From Ulota crispa (Eukaryota; Streptophyta; Bryopsida; Orthotrichales; Orthotrichaceae), in NCBI GenBank assembly GCA_963920765.1, contig OY987248.1, positions 15,782,539-15,846,538 on the forward strand: a stretch of 64,000 nucleotides of DNA. The letters are read 5' to 3'. Positions 1 through 12,432 of the stretch are shown here, piece by piece (within the stretch, counting starts at the first letter, position 1; the number at the start of each line of letters is the position of its first letter). The position numbers and the translations under genes are program-made. The notes beneath the pieces are model-generated. The model was not told the DNA's origin. It did not search any database and saw nothing but the letters and a program-made list of their open reading frames with translations.

Positions 1-441
1 TGTAGAACTTTGTCAGGTTATTTGCAATTTATTCTGTAAAATATTGTTATTAGATGTTGCTCTTATGAGACCGCTGTACTACTAGGTGGCGCTAGGATGT
101 TCAACTTTGTAGATGCCAGTTTTTGGCTGTATTTTCAAGATATTTGATGCAGTATTCTAGCTGCATTCCTCCTTCTGTAGTCTAATGCACTGTCCCAACT
201 GTGATTTCAATAATTAGCTCAATTTATAATTTTTTGTTTTGGTAGTTGTGCTAAGTTTTTAGATTAAACTGTGTATTTCATATTTGTTTGTAGCAGTTCA
301 GGTTTTTTTGGTTAAGTTTTAGCTACATTCGTGAACACTGAATGTGGTTTTTTTGGATGCTGGGAACACGTTGTTTGATGCTTTTCGTATATAGCTCGTT
401 CAAATCCATTTTGCAGTAGCCAGAGGATCAGGTTGCTGATT

Positions 442-562
442 GCTAAGGGTATGTTCACACTTGGTGTTAGGAAGGGTATTAGCAATATGAATGCAATTCT
501 ACTGCATTTAATTTTCCTTTGCTACTACCACTCATAACACCAAGTGTGAACATACCCTAAGC
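442..562. repeat. Short hairpin MITE
   Basis: About 120 bp with near-perfect terminal inverted repeats. The left end reads GCTAAGGGTATGTTCACACT and the right end is its reverse complement, followed by a short non-repeated core. The whole unit can fold into one hairpin. There is no coding capacity. The superfamily is not assignable by eye. Confidence 0.75.
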
Positions 563-1189
563 ACCCAATCCAAGGTTTAGGGGTTCTACAACTTTGATGC
601 ATTGTATCTCAATCATTTGGATGATTCTCAAAAATTGACCATTGAAAACACTAGGAAACTAGCTTAGAAAACAGCTTGCAAAGTTTGGGAATAGTTGACC
701 CCAAGAGATGGGAGATTACAATGATAAAATCTAGTTTTTTTGACAAATTGTTGGTTTCTATTAATTAATCTTGACAAAATTCTAAAAGCCCTTATTTCAC
801 CTCAAAATTGTGAATGACAAACTTAGATGTGAATGAATAAACTTGCATTCTATTGAAGATTATACTTCTTGGTAGTAAGTTAAAGTTTTATGACTTCAAA
901 AGTTCAAACCAAGGGTTGGGGAGAAATTTCAGCTTCACCGGTTAAAATCCAGCATTTCCTCATTTCAACCAGATTTTCAATAGCATGGATTAGTTATTTC
1001 CTATGAAACTTCTAAAAATGTACTATAATATTCAATAATTAGATTTTTGGAGGAAAATGGTTGGTTTTTTTTTCTGGTAGTTTCAATTTCGACTGGTTTT
1101 TTTGCAATTTGAACCAGCTGACAATACACTAACAGCCAGTTCTCCTTGATCATCAGTTCAAACTATTGTTGAGTGCACTGTGGAGAATT

Positions 1190-1519
1190 TAAGGTAGGAG
1201 GCTCATAAATGGACCATCTAAGGGTTGAAACTGAATTTTGAGGAGGTGAAACTTTTTGAAATAACTTTCAGTAAATTTTACTTGAAAGACAAGAGGAATT
1301 AACATCTAACCCAAGTTGTTTCATATTTTTTGGAGCTTTGGGGAATTAGTTATGAAAATTTTTGAAGGCGAAAGGTCATAGGGCTCTAAAATGGACCACC
1401 CCCTCAAATATACACCACCTGTACATTGTCAAAGGGCTCTAAAAAACATGTACAAGTAAAGTACATTTGAGGAGGTGGTCCATTTTAGAGCTTGGTCCAA
1501 ATTAGAGCTTCCTACCTTA
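1190..1519. repeat. TIR element, TAAGGTAGGAG family, copy 1
   Basis: Begins TAAGGTAGGAGGCTC and ends with the inverted form (GAGCTTCCTACCTTA). The core matches, in the opposite orientation, the element at 12097-12432. Both copies carry a block around an 'aaatggaccacc' or 'aatggagcacc' motif. It is non-autonomous and non-coding. The same terminal heptamer TAAGGTA recurs on other elements in the window (27.8, 28.4 and 29.0 kb). Confidence 0.7.
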
Positions 1520-2282
1520 GGGCATCTCCCCCAGTGGCTTGAGCTTAGGGTTTTTTTTTTGTTTTCTCACCAATACTTGGATGGCATTTTTTGAAAATGG
1601 TTTGTAGCTTGCTGGCTCTGTCCCTATTTTGGTTGAAGATGAAGGTGGCCCCAATGCATGGATTTTTGGAGCATCATGGGATTTTTTTTGTAGGTAAAAA
1701 ATATTCATTGGTCATTTTTTGAAAACATCCAAATACCCATTGCCATTACTTAAGTATTGTATTGAATTGGATTAGGCAACACCTCAAAAAAATTTAAAAT
1801 GCTCAAACAATTTTAAAATGATGGCATCAATTTTCAATTTGATAAGAATTTTATGAAAGCCTAGGGTGCAATGCAATTTTCATTATTGCAATCTGGCATT
1901 TTTTGATTTTTTTCCCCTTTTTTTTCCTATAAGCTTGAAGCTAGCCTTTTTTTTTTGAGGCAATTGGGCCTTAAATTGCCCAAAAAAAAACACTGCTCAA
2001 GCTTGCTCAAAGTGGATGAAAAGTAGCCAGGCCCCTTTCAAAACCCTCTCAAACTCTCTTATTTAGTGAGTCTAGCAAGCCACTATTCATGCACTATTCA
2101 CCCTAAGTTTAGTGAGCTTTATCCTCTACTTCCCTAAATAAGTGGTCAACTGCTTATTTATGGGGTGTGTTGGAGTGCAAGGCCACCTTTTCAAAGAGCA
2201 TGGGTGGAGATTGAGAGCCTTCAAGCCTTGCCAAACCAGATGGAAAACTTTGAGCGAGCCTGGACTAGTAGAGATGCCCTTA
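1520..2282. repeat. TIR element with AGGGCATCTC ends
   Basis: Starts AGGGCATCTCC and ends GAGATGCCCT, and abuts the preceding TAAGGTA element. The stretch 1565-2000 is a direct copy (about 90% by eye) of 9620-10037. A second AGGGCATCTCC terminus starts immediately after it at 2282. The part around 2030-2190 matches 4200-4300 in inverted orientation, so a related, interrupted element probably covers much of 2.3-4.4 kb. Confidence 0.5.
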
Positions 2283-3411
2283 GGGCATCTCCATCGATTT
2301 GGACCATTCTAGATTTTCCATCCGTTTTGGCCGGCCCTTAAGCGGCTTGATCTCCACCCATGCTTTTCAAAAATTTGGCCTCGCATTAGAAAAAATATGA
2401 ACCCTCCACAAGGCCCTTAACCCCTGAGTGCCCACACTAAAATCAAGAAAATGAGGCCAAGGGGGACCATGCTAGAAAACATTGTACATCTCGAGCTGGG
2501 AATTTAGATTAGGAAGGATTCACCACTAAAATAGCAACAAGGGAGCTTGATGCACCCGACCAGAAATTTGTAGAACTTTTGATTGCACCATTTCAAAGAT
2601 TATGATAGTCAAAGTACAGTTGACTATGTGGCAACTGGCCAATTTTGGAGGAGTTTGTGGCTATGGATGCAAAATTCATGTCTTAGAGGAGGCTTCTTTT
2701 GATGAAATTTAGGCAAGGGGTGAAATTTACAAGTATCTCGCGTGTTGCCAAATTTGGTGATGATTTGACATCTGCAAGGTGCTTTTTAGAGGCCCAAAGT
2801 TGCAAGGCTCACAAGACATTGTGGATGATAGATGGGGTACTTGTAAGGTTTTGACCTCCACAAGGGCACAGCTCTTGGTGGTACAATTGCAAAACCCTTC
2901 TCTAGTCTAAGCCATGCGTGCCAAAACACCCCTAACAATATGGAACCAGCCATAGCGGGTGGTCTCTATCTTTGCACCTAAACCCTAAACCGCATGAAAT
3001 GAAGTTCTAGCATACTATGTCATACTTGACTTGCACAATCCATGCTTGTACAAGTGGTGAAACCCCCATTGCCCACTATGTGGCATGAGAGTAGCACCAT
3101 ACCCTAAACCCAAGTACAAATTTGGGACAGTACTCCCATGATTTGGACTCCATTTCCTCAAGGTCTAATCTTGGGAGGCTAGAATATGGCCTGTGGGGCG
3201 CTCATGGGTTAAGAGTTGACACTCTTAACATTTACTGAGCTTAGGCCGGGTACATTAAAAGCGTGTGTGAAGTGTCTCTACCTCGTATGACTTTCCTATT
3301 TTACATCACAAAAACTATGAATAGAAAATGGCAATATAGTACTATGTCACTGTTTCTTATTTATTCTCATACTATTGTACACTATATTAACTAATGTTAC
3401 CCTCACAAGTA
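2283..3411. other. Non-coding stretch, no gene seen
   Basis: No open frame with recognisable protein character and no splice-linked exons. It probably belongs to the interrupted AGGGCATCTC-ended element whose other arm may lie near 4.43 kb. That assignment is inference. Confidence 0.4.
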
Positions 3412-3992
3412 CTCCCTCTGTCCCAATATAAAGCTCCAAAAAACTTCTCCATGAGGGATTAACTATATTTATAGTCATTATGCTAGTGACAAATGCATTC
3501 TAGTATCAATTTACCATCTACCAAATATCTGCAAAATTATAAGTTTTTATGTTGTCGTTTAGATTCCCAATTTCCATGCAAAAAGTACCATATTTGTGCA
3601 TAGTTTGAGAAGGTTGCCGGCTCCTCATTATTTCAGTCTTTGAACTTATGACACATGCATTCTAGAATCAATATACCATCTACCAAATGTGTGCAAAATC
3701 TCTAGCTTTGATGTTGCCAATTGGGCACCCAAATTCCAAGCAAAAAGTACCATATTTGTACATGTTGCTAGCTCCTCATTATTGATGATTTAAAGATTAG
3801 TAGCAATAGTGGTACCTCATATGGGCAAGGCCAAGCTTGTTAGGAGAGGAATGCCCTTTAATTGCTTAACTTGCCCCCATGAGACCATTGGACATGATAA
3901 ACGCTTTCTCAACAATTGAAATTAGCAAAAAGGAGCTTTTTAGTGGGACAAGAACTATGCCTAATTTGGAGTTTATATTGGGACAGAGGGAG
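3412..3992. mobile_element. Stowaway-like (Tc1/mariner) element
   Basis: The ends are CTCCCTCTGTCCCAATATAA and its exact inverse, with about 28 bp of TIR. The flanks on both sides are TA, the target-site duplication expected of Tc1/mariner-type elements. CTCCCTC..GTCCCA is the known Stowaway terminus. The 581 bp body carries an internal direct duplication: 3490-3610 and 3650-3770 share 'gcattctag.atcaat.tacc' and following sequence. There is no transposase frame. Confidence 0.85.
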
Positions 3993-3999
3993 TACTAAG

Positions 4000-4560
4000 T
4001 TAAAGATTTTAATATAGAGAAAAAGGACCATGGTAATATGTACAAGTAATTGTGATGCCCAATGAAAATTGGACATGCCAATGTGAGCCATGATTGTAAT
4101 CAAAGGCATAGTAGGATGTAAGGAATTTTTATTACTCCAAAGTACAAACTAAAACAATTAAGGAGACCCCTTGAGAGGGGTTCTTAGGGGCCTTGTGGGG
4201 GGCTCATATTTTTCTAATGCACTCCAACACACCCCATAAATAAGCATTTGATCACTTATCAAGGAAAATAGAAGATAAAGCTCACTAAACTTAGGATAAA
4301 TAGTGAATGGACAATGGTTTGATGGGCCCTTGCTAAACATGACAGGACCAAGTGTCTTGGGAGGGTTTGGAGAGTGATCACAACACTTTTCATCCAATTT
4401 GAGGGTGTTGGAGTCACCGGTGGAGATGCTCATAGCAATTCCCTTTAGAGTTTTGTTTCCCCATGCAAGTGCTTCCGACTGATGGACCAATCACATAAAG
4501 GCTGAGCTGGCACCACCCTGCCATTAGTCCAAACTTCACCATCCTGCACCTCACAAAATC
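4000..4560. other. Non-coding region upstream of the plastid-protein gene
   Basis: 4160-4440 repeats sequence seen inverted at 2.03-2.24 kb (transposon-derived). The segment 4500-4560 becomes richer in C and leads into the presumed 5' leader of the gene at 4829. No convincing TATA box was found. Confidence 0.4.
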
Positions 4561-4601
4561 GCAAACCCCCGCTTCACCACACAAACTCCCTTCAGCCTAA
4601 A

Positions 4602-4829
4602 ATGCTGCTCCGAATTTCAAAACATTTCGCAAACTCTCCTTTCCCCGCGCCCGCCGCTTCCAAATTCAAGCGTTCCAATTTCATTTGCTCTGTCGCAAAT
4701 TTAGTCTGCGATTTTCAATCATTTTGCAACTCTCCTTGCCGCTTACAATTTCAAGCGATCCAATTTCATTTGCTTTTTGTCGCAATCGCGCAGTTTCGAC
4801 GACTCAAATCGGAGCTCCATTTTTGGTGA
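4602..4829 (+). CDS. Upstream ORF overlapping the main start codon
   Basis: A 75-codon ATG-initiated frame whose TGA stop shares its A with the ATG of the main gene (TGATGG at 4827-4832). The peptide has no recognisable domain and is rich in Phe, Ser and Leu. It matters only if the transcript starts upstream of 4602, which the sequence cannot show. If it does, the main frame would depend on reinitiation or leaky scanning. Confidence 0.3.
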   Translation: MLLRISKHFANSPFPAPAASKFKRSNFICSVANLVCDFQSFCNSPCRLQFQAIQFHLLFVAIAQFRRLKSELHFW

Positions 4830-7554
4830 TGGCTTTTGGAGAGTCTTGGCTGCATGCCAATTCTCACATCTGTTGCTCTTCCGCCACAGTGAAGGCCTTG
4901 TCGAGAGTGCCAGGCTGCGGTGAAACCGTAATTCTTGGTGCCGCCGTACCTGAATGGCGGTGTGTATCAAAATATGCATCCACGAAGAAGAGGAGAGTTC
5001 CTGCGATTCACGCAGCTGAATCGAGGTCAGTGGACGCCACGGCCAATAACACTACAGGTCAGTCAGTCTTTTAGTTTTTCATCTCGCGAATTGATTTTTA
5101 GCTATCGACTTTTCTGTTTGTAATGTAATGTGCCGGGCTTAGGGTTTGGAATCAGACGCTAAAAAGATTGATTGAGAGAGTGTGTGTCGTGGTGTTGCAG
5201 GATCTTCGCACCTCGACTTGTTGCAGCGCATGACTGAAAATTCTTCCACTGCTGCTCAAGGTAATTTTCTCGGATAGTTTCATTTTAATATTCGTGTTAC
5301 TTCTCTTGTTTGATCTTACGAAAATCGTTCTTTGACGAACTTCGCGATTGTCAGATCACACATCTTTAGAATCTTCGAAACTCTCCAGTTAGTTCAAATT
5401 TCTCGCCCGTTGCCGCTTGTTTGAGATAAGTTTCTTGATGTGCTGGAATTTCCGCTAAAATGACTGTCCTTAAACTTATTAGAATTTCTTGACGGTGATT
5501 TATTGACATAAGCTTACATTGGAAAGTTTAACATGATGTTGAAGAACAATCAAGCAATGTAAAGAATATACTTAATCAATTCCGAAGCGGCAAGTGCTAG
5601 TACTTCTAAGTAGCAGTATGTTTCTCTTCGGTGTTATTTTCCAACTAATAAAAAGCTTCTATAAAGTCGGACGTTGGCATTATTGAACACCTAAGGAAGT
5701 CGTCTATCGTAAAGTGTTGAAGGTTCTGTATAAGTATGTATCATACTTTTAAAAAGAACAACAACTAACCAAGGATTTCAGTGTTTTTCTTCGTTAAGAA
5801 ATTTATCACATATTTCATTTCAGTTTTTTTACCCGAAATAATAGTAAATTAGCATTCATGTCATAAGATGTTGATAATTTCATACTTATTATTTGAATTT
5901 CGTAAACTCAAGTTCTAAGTATATAACTTGTGATTTTTTGTGGCGTTTTGAAGTTGATTGTTTCAAAGTCGATTCAGGTTCAAGGTTTCTACGATAAATT
6001 TTTTCAAATTTGACAGTATAAATCATGTCTAGTATCTTTTCTTATACTGCAAACTGTATAAAGATACAAAAAGTCATATGTTGCAACACATCGAAGTTGT
6101 GTCCAAAATCCTAAGATATTTTTGGACTCTTAGGAATCTAGGGGTGAAATGGATGTATTGAGTGCTACCACGGTTTTATGCTTCATTTTTTTGTCAGCGT
6201 TGTTCTTAGATACTTAGGAGTTTTTGTAAAGTATTCATTTGATTATCACCACTTCTCATTTTTACTCTAATTTTGTGACGTTATTGGGACGTAAGTGCAA
6301 TGGTCCCAAGTATGGTTATCATAAATAGCTCAACATGCTAATAACATTACCAAGGTGCCAAATAAAAATCCAGATCTGTAGTTTCCTCTCTTTACGTCTT
6401 TTTTTCTATACAGCTTAAAAGATTTTCTGGTACCAGTATAAGTTTTTCTAAATGTAGCCACATTTGAGAACACTACCCCACTGTGATCGTAAATCTGATT
6501 TTCATAATCAGCACAAGTGACTAACATCCCTTCTAAATTGTGCTGTTAAAGGTAAATTTTGACACTGGTATTGATATTTACATGCTTTGAAGCTATGTAG
6601 AAACCAAACTTGGTAGGTGATACCAGAGCGACACTGTTGAAAAACGACATACACTAGATTGGAACTTACGATATCTAAGCTACTGTCAATGCTCTGAATC
6701 AGGAATGTCTCACTGGAAGTCATTCCTTCGACAGTAGACGATCTCAAATGTGGTCAAATTTAGCTACGTAACATATGGTTCTTCAGTTTTAGTTAAGGGA
6801 AAATTTTATGGATACCCCTGAAGTTTGTCATGTTTGTATAGATACCCCTGGTTTTTTTAGAAATTGCACAAATACAATTGGACCATAAATTTCAGGAGTT
6901 TGTTTTCTTATGCACTCTATTTCCTTCATGACCGATATTAAAGCAAGGAGTGCAATGTAACGGAATTCTTTTTGTGTGTGCACAAAGGAGAAAAAAGTGA
7001 CATGCACAATAGAACAAACACCTGAAATTCATAGTCCAAGGTTACGTGTGCAATTTCTGAAAAAATAGGGGTATGTATACAAATATGGCAAACTTCAGGT
7101 GTATCCATAAAATTTTTCCTATAATTAAATCTGATCTAAGCATAGTTTTAGCCTCTGGAGCTACTTGTGGAAATCATACTTGTGCTTGCTACTAATCAAG
7201 CAAATGGTCAAATTATAATGTACTTTGGAATCTGCCAAAGAGGAGGTTGCTGACACGAGTGACTGGCCAGGTGCTCAAGCAAAGACAATTAGAGATCAGT
7301 TGGAGAATCAGTCGGAGCCAGAGGGGGCAGTGGTGTCCCTGGTGAATGAGGAGGCCAAAGAGAACGCAGCAAGAAGCTTTCCAGAGCTGACCATCTCCCA
7401 GAAGCGGAACATTCGGCGTCAAAACTATCTGAACCAGGTGTCAAAGCGCAACGACGCGCCCTTCTTCGCCATCGTTGCGGCCACCGTCTTGGTGCCACCA
7501 GTTCTGATCCTTGCCTTTGCTGTTGCCACCGGGTACATTGAACTCTTCCCTTGA
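4829..7554 (+). CDS. Plastid-targeted small membrane protein, three exons
   Basis: Exons 4829-5057, 5201-5260 and 7241-7554 join in phase through GT..AG introns. Total coding length is 603 nt, giving 200 residues. The N-terminal 75 residues are rich in Ala, Ser, Val and Arg with few acids, as expected of a chloroplast transit peptide. The middle is acidic and hydrophilic. The C-terminal quarter has a basic stretch (RNIRRQNYLNQVSKRND) followed by one membrane span of about 22 hydrophobic residues with a PP kink, ending TGYIELFP. One C-terminal transmembrane helix in a plastid protein suggests a thylakoid or envelope anchor. I do not recognise the family with certainty and assign no reaction. 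The start is the ATG at 4829, the first ATG in this frame. Intron 2 (about 2 kb) contains a MITE. Confidence 0.75.
6796..7120. repeat. MITE inside intron 2
   Basis: The outer arms (about 60 bp each) are inverted repeats: AGGGAAAATTTTATGGATAC at the left and the same sequence, slightly diverged, inverted at the right end. 325 bp, no coding capacity. Its right end is about 120 bp upstream of the exon 3 acceptor, so the branch-point region is not disturbed. Confidence 0.8.
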
Positions 7555-7769
7555 GATCATGTTTTTTGTCTCCTGAAATTTTGCACAGAATGTATAGTAG
7601 TGGCATATGGCAATTGCAACAGCAGTGTGAGCTTGCACTGCAAGATATGCAATTTTCGTGTAACGTGGAACTTCGGCAGCACGCTGGGAGGTTGTTGCGC
7701 TTGCCGTTGTGTATGTATTATAACAGCTTGGATTTTTCCTGTTGAGGATGACGTTGGGTGAGCTGGAGA

Positions 7770-7785
7770 TTGTGAAGGTAATAAA
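7770..7785 (+). promoter_or_regulatory. Possible polyadenylation signal
   Basis: AATAAA-type motif (ggtaataaacaac) about 220 bp after the stop codon of the plastid-protein gene. Plant poly(A) signals are loose, so this is only a candidate. Confidence 0.35.
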
Positions 7786-8666
7786 CAACACCTGCAATCG
7801 TTCAAATATAATGTAATGACAATTGAGATTAGTACGTTTTTGTCTTCGTTTTAATTTTCATTGTATGATTCATGTGTGGGCTCTAGCTATATCCTACTGT
7901 TATGGCAACTTAACTGAACGCCCAGGGTTTTCAAAAATACACTGAATCGAGGACACTTTTAGTCCTCTGGGGCGTTCAAGGGTTAATGTCCATGAGGTGC
8001 AACTAAAAGAAGAGAGGCTCTTTACTTAAAATAGTTAGTGAACTTAAGTGTAAAGCTGTTTTTGGTAAAGTTCACTAAAAAGGCCAATAGTGGATTCATA
8101 TAAATGTATGAAATTGTGGTTTATTGACAAAAGATGAATAAGCAAAATTGAACGACATGATTCAAGGTTGAAGCTCATATTTTTAGGAATTTTTTTGCAT
8201 ATGAACTTGTCCAAATTTAGTAGCTGAATTTGATTTAGTGTAGAGGGTCACCATTCACCACTACTTTGTGACTTGCTATAGTAGGTGCTAAAATTTGCAA
8301 CTTTGTCCCAAATGGAGCTTGTGATATCCTCTTTGAAATTTAGTACTGGGAGCTTTCCAACAATGTATCATGTATCTAGTTTGGAGGAAAATGTATCATT
8401 CATTGGACTTTTTCAAAGAAATGGTGGCAAACACTTTATGCATTTTCACACATTTCGCATTTAATTAATAACAAGGTAGTTCTACTCCTTCACTTGTTTC
8501 CTCCCTATTGACATGGAAAGGATTGGCAAAAAAATTATTTTTAAAACTTACTTGACAAACTTTACGTTTGATCTTTGCCAAGTTTAAGTTTAGGCACATG
8601 GACAAGCGTAGTGAGCAAGATGATCTACTTTCTCATAAAAAATATGCAAATAAATATAAAAAGAAA

Positions 8667-8711
8667 ACTCTTTGTAGTTTTTGTAGTTTTTGTAGTTTTT
8701 GTAGTTTTTAA
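8667..8711. repeat. Microsatellite, unit TTTTTGTAG
   Basis: About 4.5 tandem copies of a 9-bp unit (gtagttttt), nearly perfect. Confidence 0.85.
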
Positions 8712-8860
8712 ACATATGAATTGATTATTCTTTTGCTAGCCTTACTTTTGGAATACAATGCTAATGATTTAACCCTTGAATGCCAGCTAGGTGGTCATGC
8801 TTGTCCTCTATTGTGGTATTTGCAGTGTTGTGGCTTGTGTCTACCATTAAAATAGGAGGC

Positions 8861-9501
8861 GACTAGGGAGACACCCCCTAGTTGATAGGGAGACACCCCT
8901 TGTAGCCCAACTTATTAAATTTGAGATTATTATTATGTTGAAATATGAAATAAAATCAAAACAATATTTAAGCGCACATCTGCATCTACAAGCGTTGCAA
9001 ACAAGGTAAGCTATTTTGTGAGCGTAGAATGGTGAGCCTATGAGCGGTGAGCCAAGATGTTGTGAACAAGAATCAATTTTGAGCTCAAAATTAATGAAAA
9101 AACTCAAAAAAGCAACAATTTTTCAAGAGATGAATGTTTATAATGTGCAATTATAAGGTTTTATGTACACATTTATAGGTGAAATTTAATATTTTGACAA
9201 AGAAAATACGCTCACAGCTCACGGCTCATGAATTCCTGCTCACAATTTAGCATTCCCCTGTTGCAAACATTTGTGACATGGTTAAGAGTTAGACTTAAAA
9301 ATGAAGAGAACGAATAGTTTAGCTCTTAACCATGTCACAAATGAGGCATATTTGTTATATGTTTACAATGCTTGTAGATATAAATGTGCGCTAAAATATT
9401 GTGTTGATTTTATTTCATATTTCAACATAATAATAATCTCAAATTTAATAGGTTGGGCTATAGGGGGTGTCTCTTAGCAACTGGGGGGTGTCTCCCTAGT
9501 C
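8861..9501. mobile_element. TIR element with GACTAGGGAGACACCCC ends
   Basis: Long inverted ends (about 140 bp): GACTAGGGAGACACCCCCTA at the left mirrors the right end at about 9470-9501, and the homology continues through the 'agcccaac..attaaatttgagatt' segment. 641 bp, no protein coding capacity. The core contains repeated 'gctca' words. Non-autonomous, superfamily unassigned. Confidence 0.8.
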
Positions 9502-9619
9502 ATTTCCTTAATATATTGTTTCTTAAAATTGCAAAAGTCAATAGTGCATGGTGCAATTGGTGCCTTCATGAAAATTGCAAAAAAGGTAGCATGAGACCAG
9601 GGATTTTTGGTTTTCCCAT

Positions 9620-10037
9620 CAATGCTTGGGTGGCATTTTTTGAAAATGGTTTATAGCTTGCTGGCTCCATCCTTATTTTGATTGGAGTTGAAGGTGTCTC
9701 TGATGCATGGATTTTTGGAGCATCATGGGATTTTTTTTGTAGGTAAAAATTATTCATTGGTCATTTTTTGAAAACACCCAAATAACCATTGCCATTACTT
9801 AAGTGTTATATTGCATTGGATTAGGCAACACCTCAAAAAAAAAAAAAAGCTCAAATAGTTTTAAAATGATGGCATCAATTTTCAATTTGATATGGATTTT
9901 ATGAAAGCCTAGGCTGCAATGTGATTTTTATTATTGCAATCTGGCATTTTTTGATTTTTTTCCCCTTTTTTTCCTATAGGCTTAAAGCTAGCCTTTTTTT
10001 TTTGAGGCAATTGGGCCTTAAATTGCCCAAAAAAAAA
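9620..10037. repeat. Dispersed repeat, second copy of 1565-2000
   Basis: Direct repeat of about 420 bp shared with 1565-2000, including 'gcatggatttttggagcatc' and the homopolymer-rich tail 'ttgggccttaaattgccc'. A transposon fragment with no coding capacity. Confidence 0.8.
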
Positions 10038-10039
10038 AG

Positions 10040-10432
10040 TCCCAAGATGGGACCTAACACCATGGCTTTGAATCTTCTCACAATTTGGGTTATCAAAAAA
10101 TATGAGTGCCTTAGCTAAGGTTATATTTTGCTTTCCATGGTGCACCATGTATCTATGATCACTTCTACAAAAAATTCAGGTGAGAAACTACTTTTCTTTG
10201 CAGTGCACAGTGTTTTTTGGAGGCTAAGGGACATTTTTTGTTCTCCGGCTCTAAAAAAACCTTTTGTTGACCAGTAAAAAGTAGTTTCTCACTTGAATTT
10301 TTTGTAGAAGTGATCATAAATACATGATGCACCATGGAAAGCAAAATATAACCTCAGCTAAGGCACTCATATTTTTTGATAATCCAAATTGTGAGAAGAT
10401 TAAAAGCCATGGTTTTAGGTCCCATGTCGCTT
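10040..10432. repeat. Foldback (palindromic) element
   Basis: Arms of about 165 bp pair almost perfectly around a core near 10235. The left arm carries gggacctaacaccatggctt and 'gtgatca', and the right arm carries their inverses ('aagccatggttttaggtccc'). It would form a long hairpin if transcribed. Confidence 0.85.
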
Positions 10433-11712
10433 TTTTTGCAATTTTCATGAGGTCAGCTTGTGTTGTTGACTTTAACTGCTTTTGGAAACATAATATAATA
10501 CGTAGGCACTTTAAAAGACTGTGCAATACTGTAGTCGGGCTGGTTGCGGTGACCATCCCGATGTTTAAGGGTTCACATCCTTTACACTTTTGGTTGACTT
10601 TTTGGTCACTTAAAACACCAAACTACAAGAGCAATATTGCTATGTATTGACCCAACCCCTAAATGCGTGAGGTCTTTTTTGAGCTTCTAGGAATCTACTC
10701 TAAATTGAACAAAAAAGCCTACATTTTAGGAAGTTGTATCAAGTTTTTTAAATTGTAACCATACAAATTCAAACTAGATATGTTAAAGATCACATAGGAA
10801 TAGAAAACATCACGATACCACTTATGGATTGAAAGATTAATATAATGTTTGATCATGAAGGCGTTAAAATTGCAAAGATTACTTGAAGTCTTTCACCCTT
10901 CTTTTCACATGTTGAATCTACAAAATTAGTCACCAAAAGAATAGAAGGTTAAAGGAAATAACATACAAAACTCCAATCACTTTACAGCTTTTCAAAATCT
11001 CTTTTACAATATTTTAAAATGAACTTCTAGTGTAAATTCTTCTCCAAGATCTTGTGTATTTTGAGGCTAATTTCCAAGAGTTCTCAACACTACAAAAAGT
11101 CAAGACCCTTGCACAAAATCTTTGAATAGGAAATCATAGTCAATCATTTTTAAAATCAAAATTTTGATGCTTAAAAATTAGCAAAGTTTTGAGCCCTCCA
11201 AGAGCCCCCTCTAGAATACCAATAAGGATCCCAAGGCATGTACTTCTTACAACAAACAAATCACTAATCCCTTATTTTTACTCACCCTTGAGTGTAATAC
11301 AATCATGAAAGTTATATTATTATGTTATTTCAATTGGACAAGGTGATTGAAGTACTTAGATAGTGGGTGAGTTCATTTAACATTTTATTGGATGAAGGCA
11401 TTTTTTACTTCTAAGTTCATTTACATATTTTATCTCTTGTTTTAGATTGTGCATTTACAAGTTGTGCCTGCATTATACAGTGCCAAACGAGTTTATTACC
11501 ATTGCAATTTTGGCATACTTGCCCTTTGATGACTGTATTTCCAAGTTTGTGGCAAGAAAAAGGAGCTCTTGGGAAACATGAAGCATGTGGCCAGGTGGTG
11601 GATTCAGGGTATCTCCACAGGGCCATCCAAACAAAAAGATTAACAGGAGGCTTGAGAAAAATCTTGTAGTTGCGGATGTACTTCCTCTCAAGATGATGAT
11701 TCAACATATTAG
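10433..11712. other. Non-coding stretch with a fragment of the 63.5-64.0 kb element
   Basis: 10740-10920 matches 63820-64000 in inverted orientation (shared 'gattgaaagatta.taatg' and 'tttgatcatgaaggtgtta'-like words). Around 10648 lies 'aacccct', similar to the TTAACCCCT termini elsewhere. Nothing else is recognisable. Confidence 0.5.
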
Positions 11713-11955
11713 GTAAATTGGGAAAAAGAGTACATTTTGGGACTTCTGAAGGTTTGAGGTGATCACCTCAAACCAAGCTCCAGTGTGTTTTTTGGTACAT
11801 GTGTCCTCACTTGAGAGGAGGAATTTGTGAGGGAAAAAATCTTAGCGGCTCAAATTGAATTTAATACCTTCAAATCTAGTTTAAGGTAACTTTTTGGGGT
11901 TAAGGTGGAGTACAAAGTGGGACACTTGTTTTTCCCAAATTAACAAATATAGTGT
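11713..11955. repeat. GGGAAAA-ended MITE family, copy 1
   Basis: Roughly 245 bp, bounded by 'aaattgggaaaaa' and its inverse, with a palindromic 'ggtgatcacct' and a 'cctcac..gagaggaggaatttg' block. Three further copies lie at 22868-23112, 29300-29563 and 31255-31507. Confidence 0.75.
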
Positions 11956-12096
11956 TGGTTCTACATTTGGCCATTTGTGAATTCAACAAGCATTGTTGTC
12001 TCTATAGAATGCCGGTTTTTCCCAGACATTGTTCCCAATTCCTCATAGTCAATCTTGCTGCATGCCAAATTTCTTATAATCAATCTCTTGAGGAGG

Positions 12097-12432
12097 TAAA
12101 GTAGGAGGCTCTAATTTGGAGCAAGCTCTAAAATGGAGCACCTCCCTAAATGTCCTCTATTTGTAAATGTTGTTTTTCATAACCCTTCAACAATGTACAC
12201 AATGTACATTGGAGGAGGTCCTAGAGCTCCATTTTGGAGCCCTATGACCTTTCCACTTCAAAATTTCATAACCAATTCCATAAAGCTCCAAAAAATATGA
12301 AACAACTTGGGTTAGATACCAATTCATCTTGTTTTTCAAGGAAAATTTACTGAAAATTATTTCAAAAAGTTTCACCTACCCAAAATTCAGTATCAACCCT
12401 TATATGCTCCATTTATGAGCCTCCTACCTTAC
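12097..12432. repeat. TIR element, TAAGGTAGGAG family, copy 2
   Basis: Inverted relative to 1190-1519. The right end reads GAGCCTCCTACCTTA. The left end is slightly diverged (taaagtaggaggctc). Core shared with copy 1. Confidence 0.7.
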
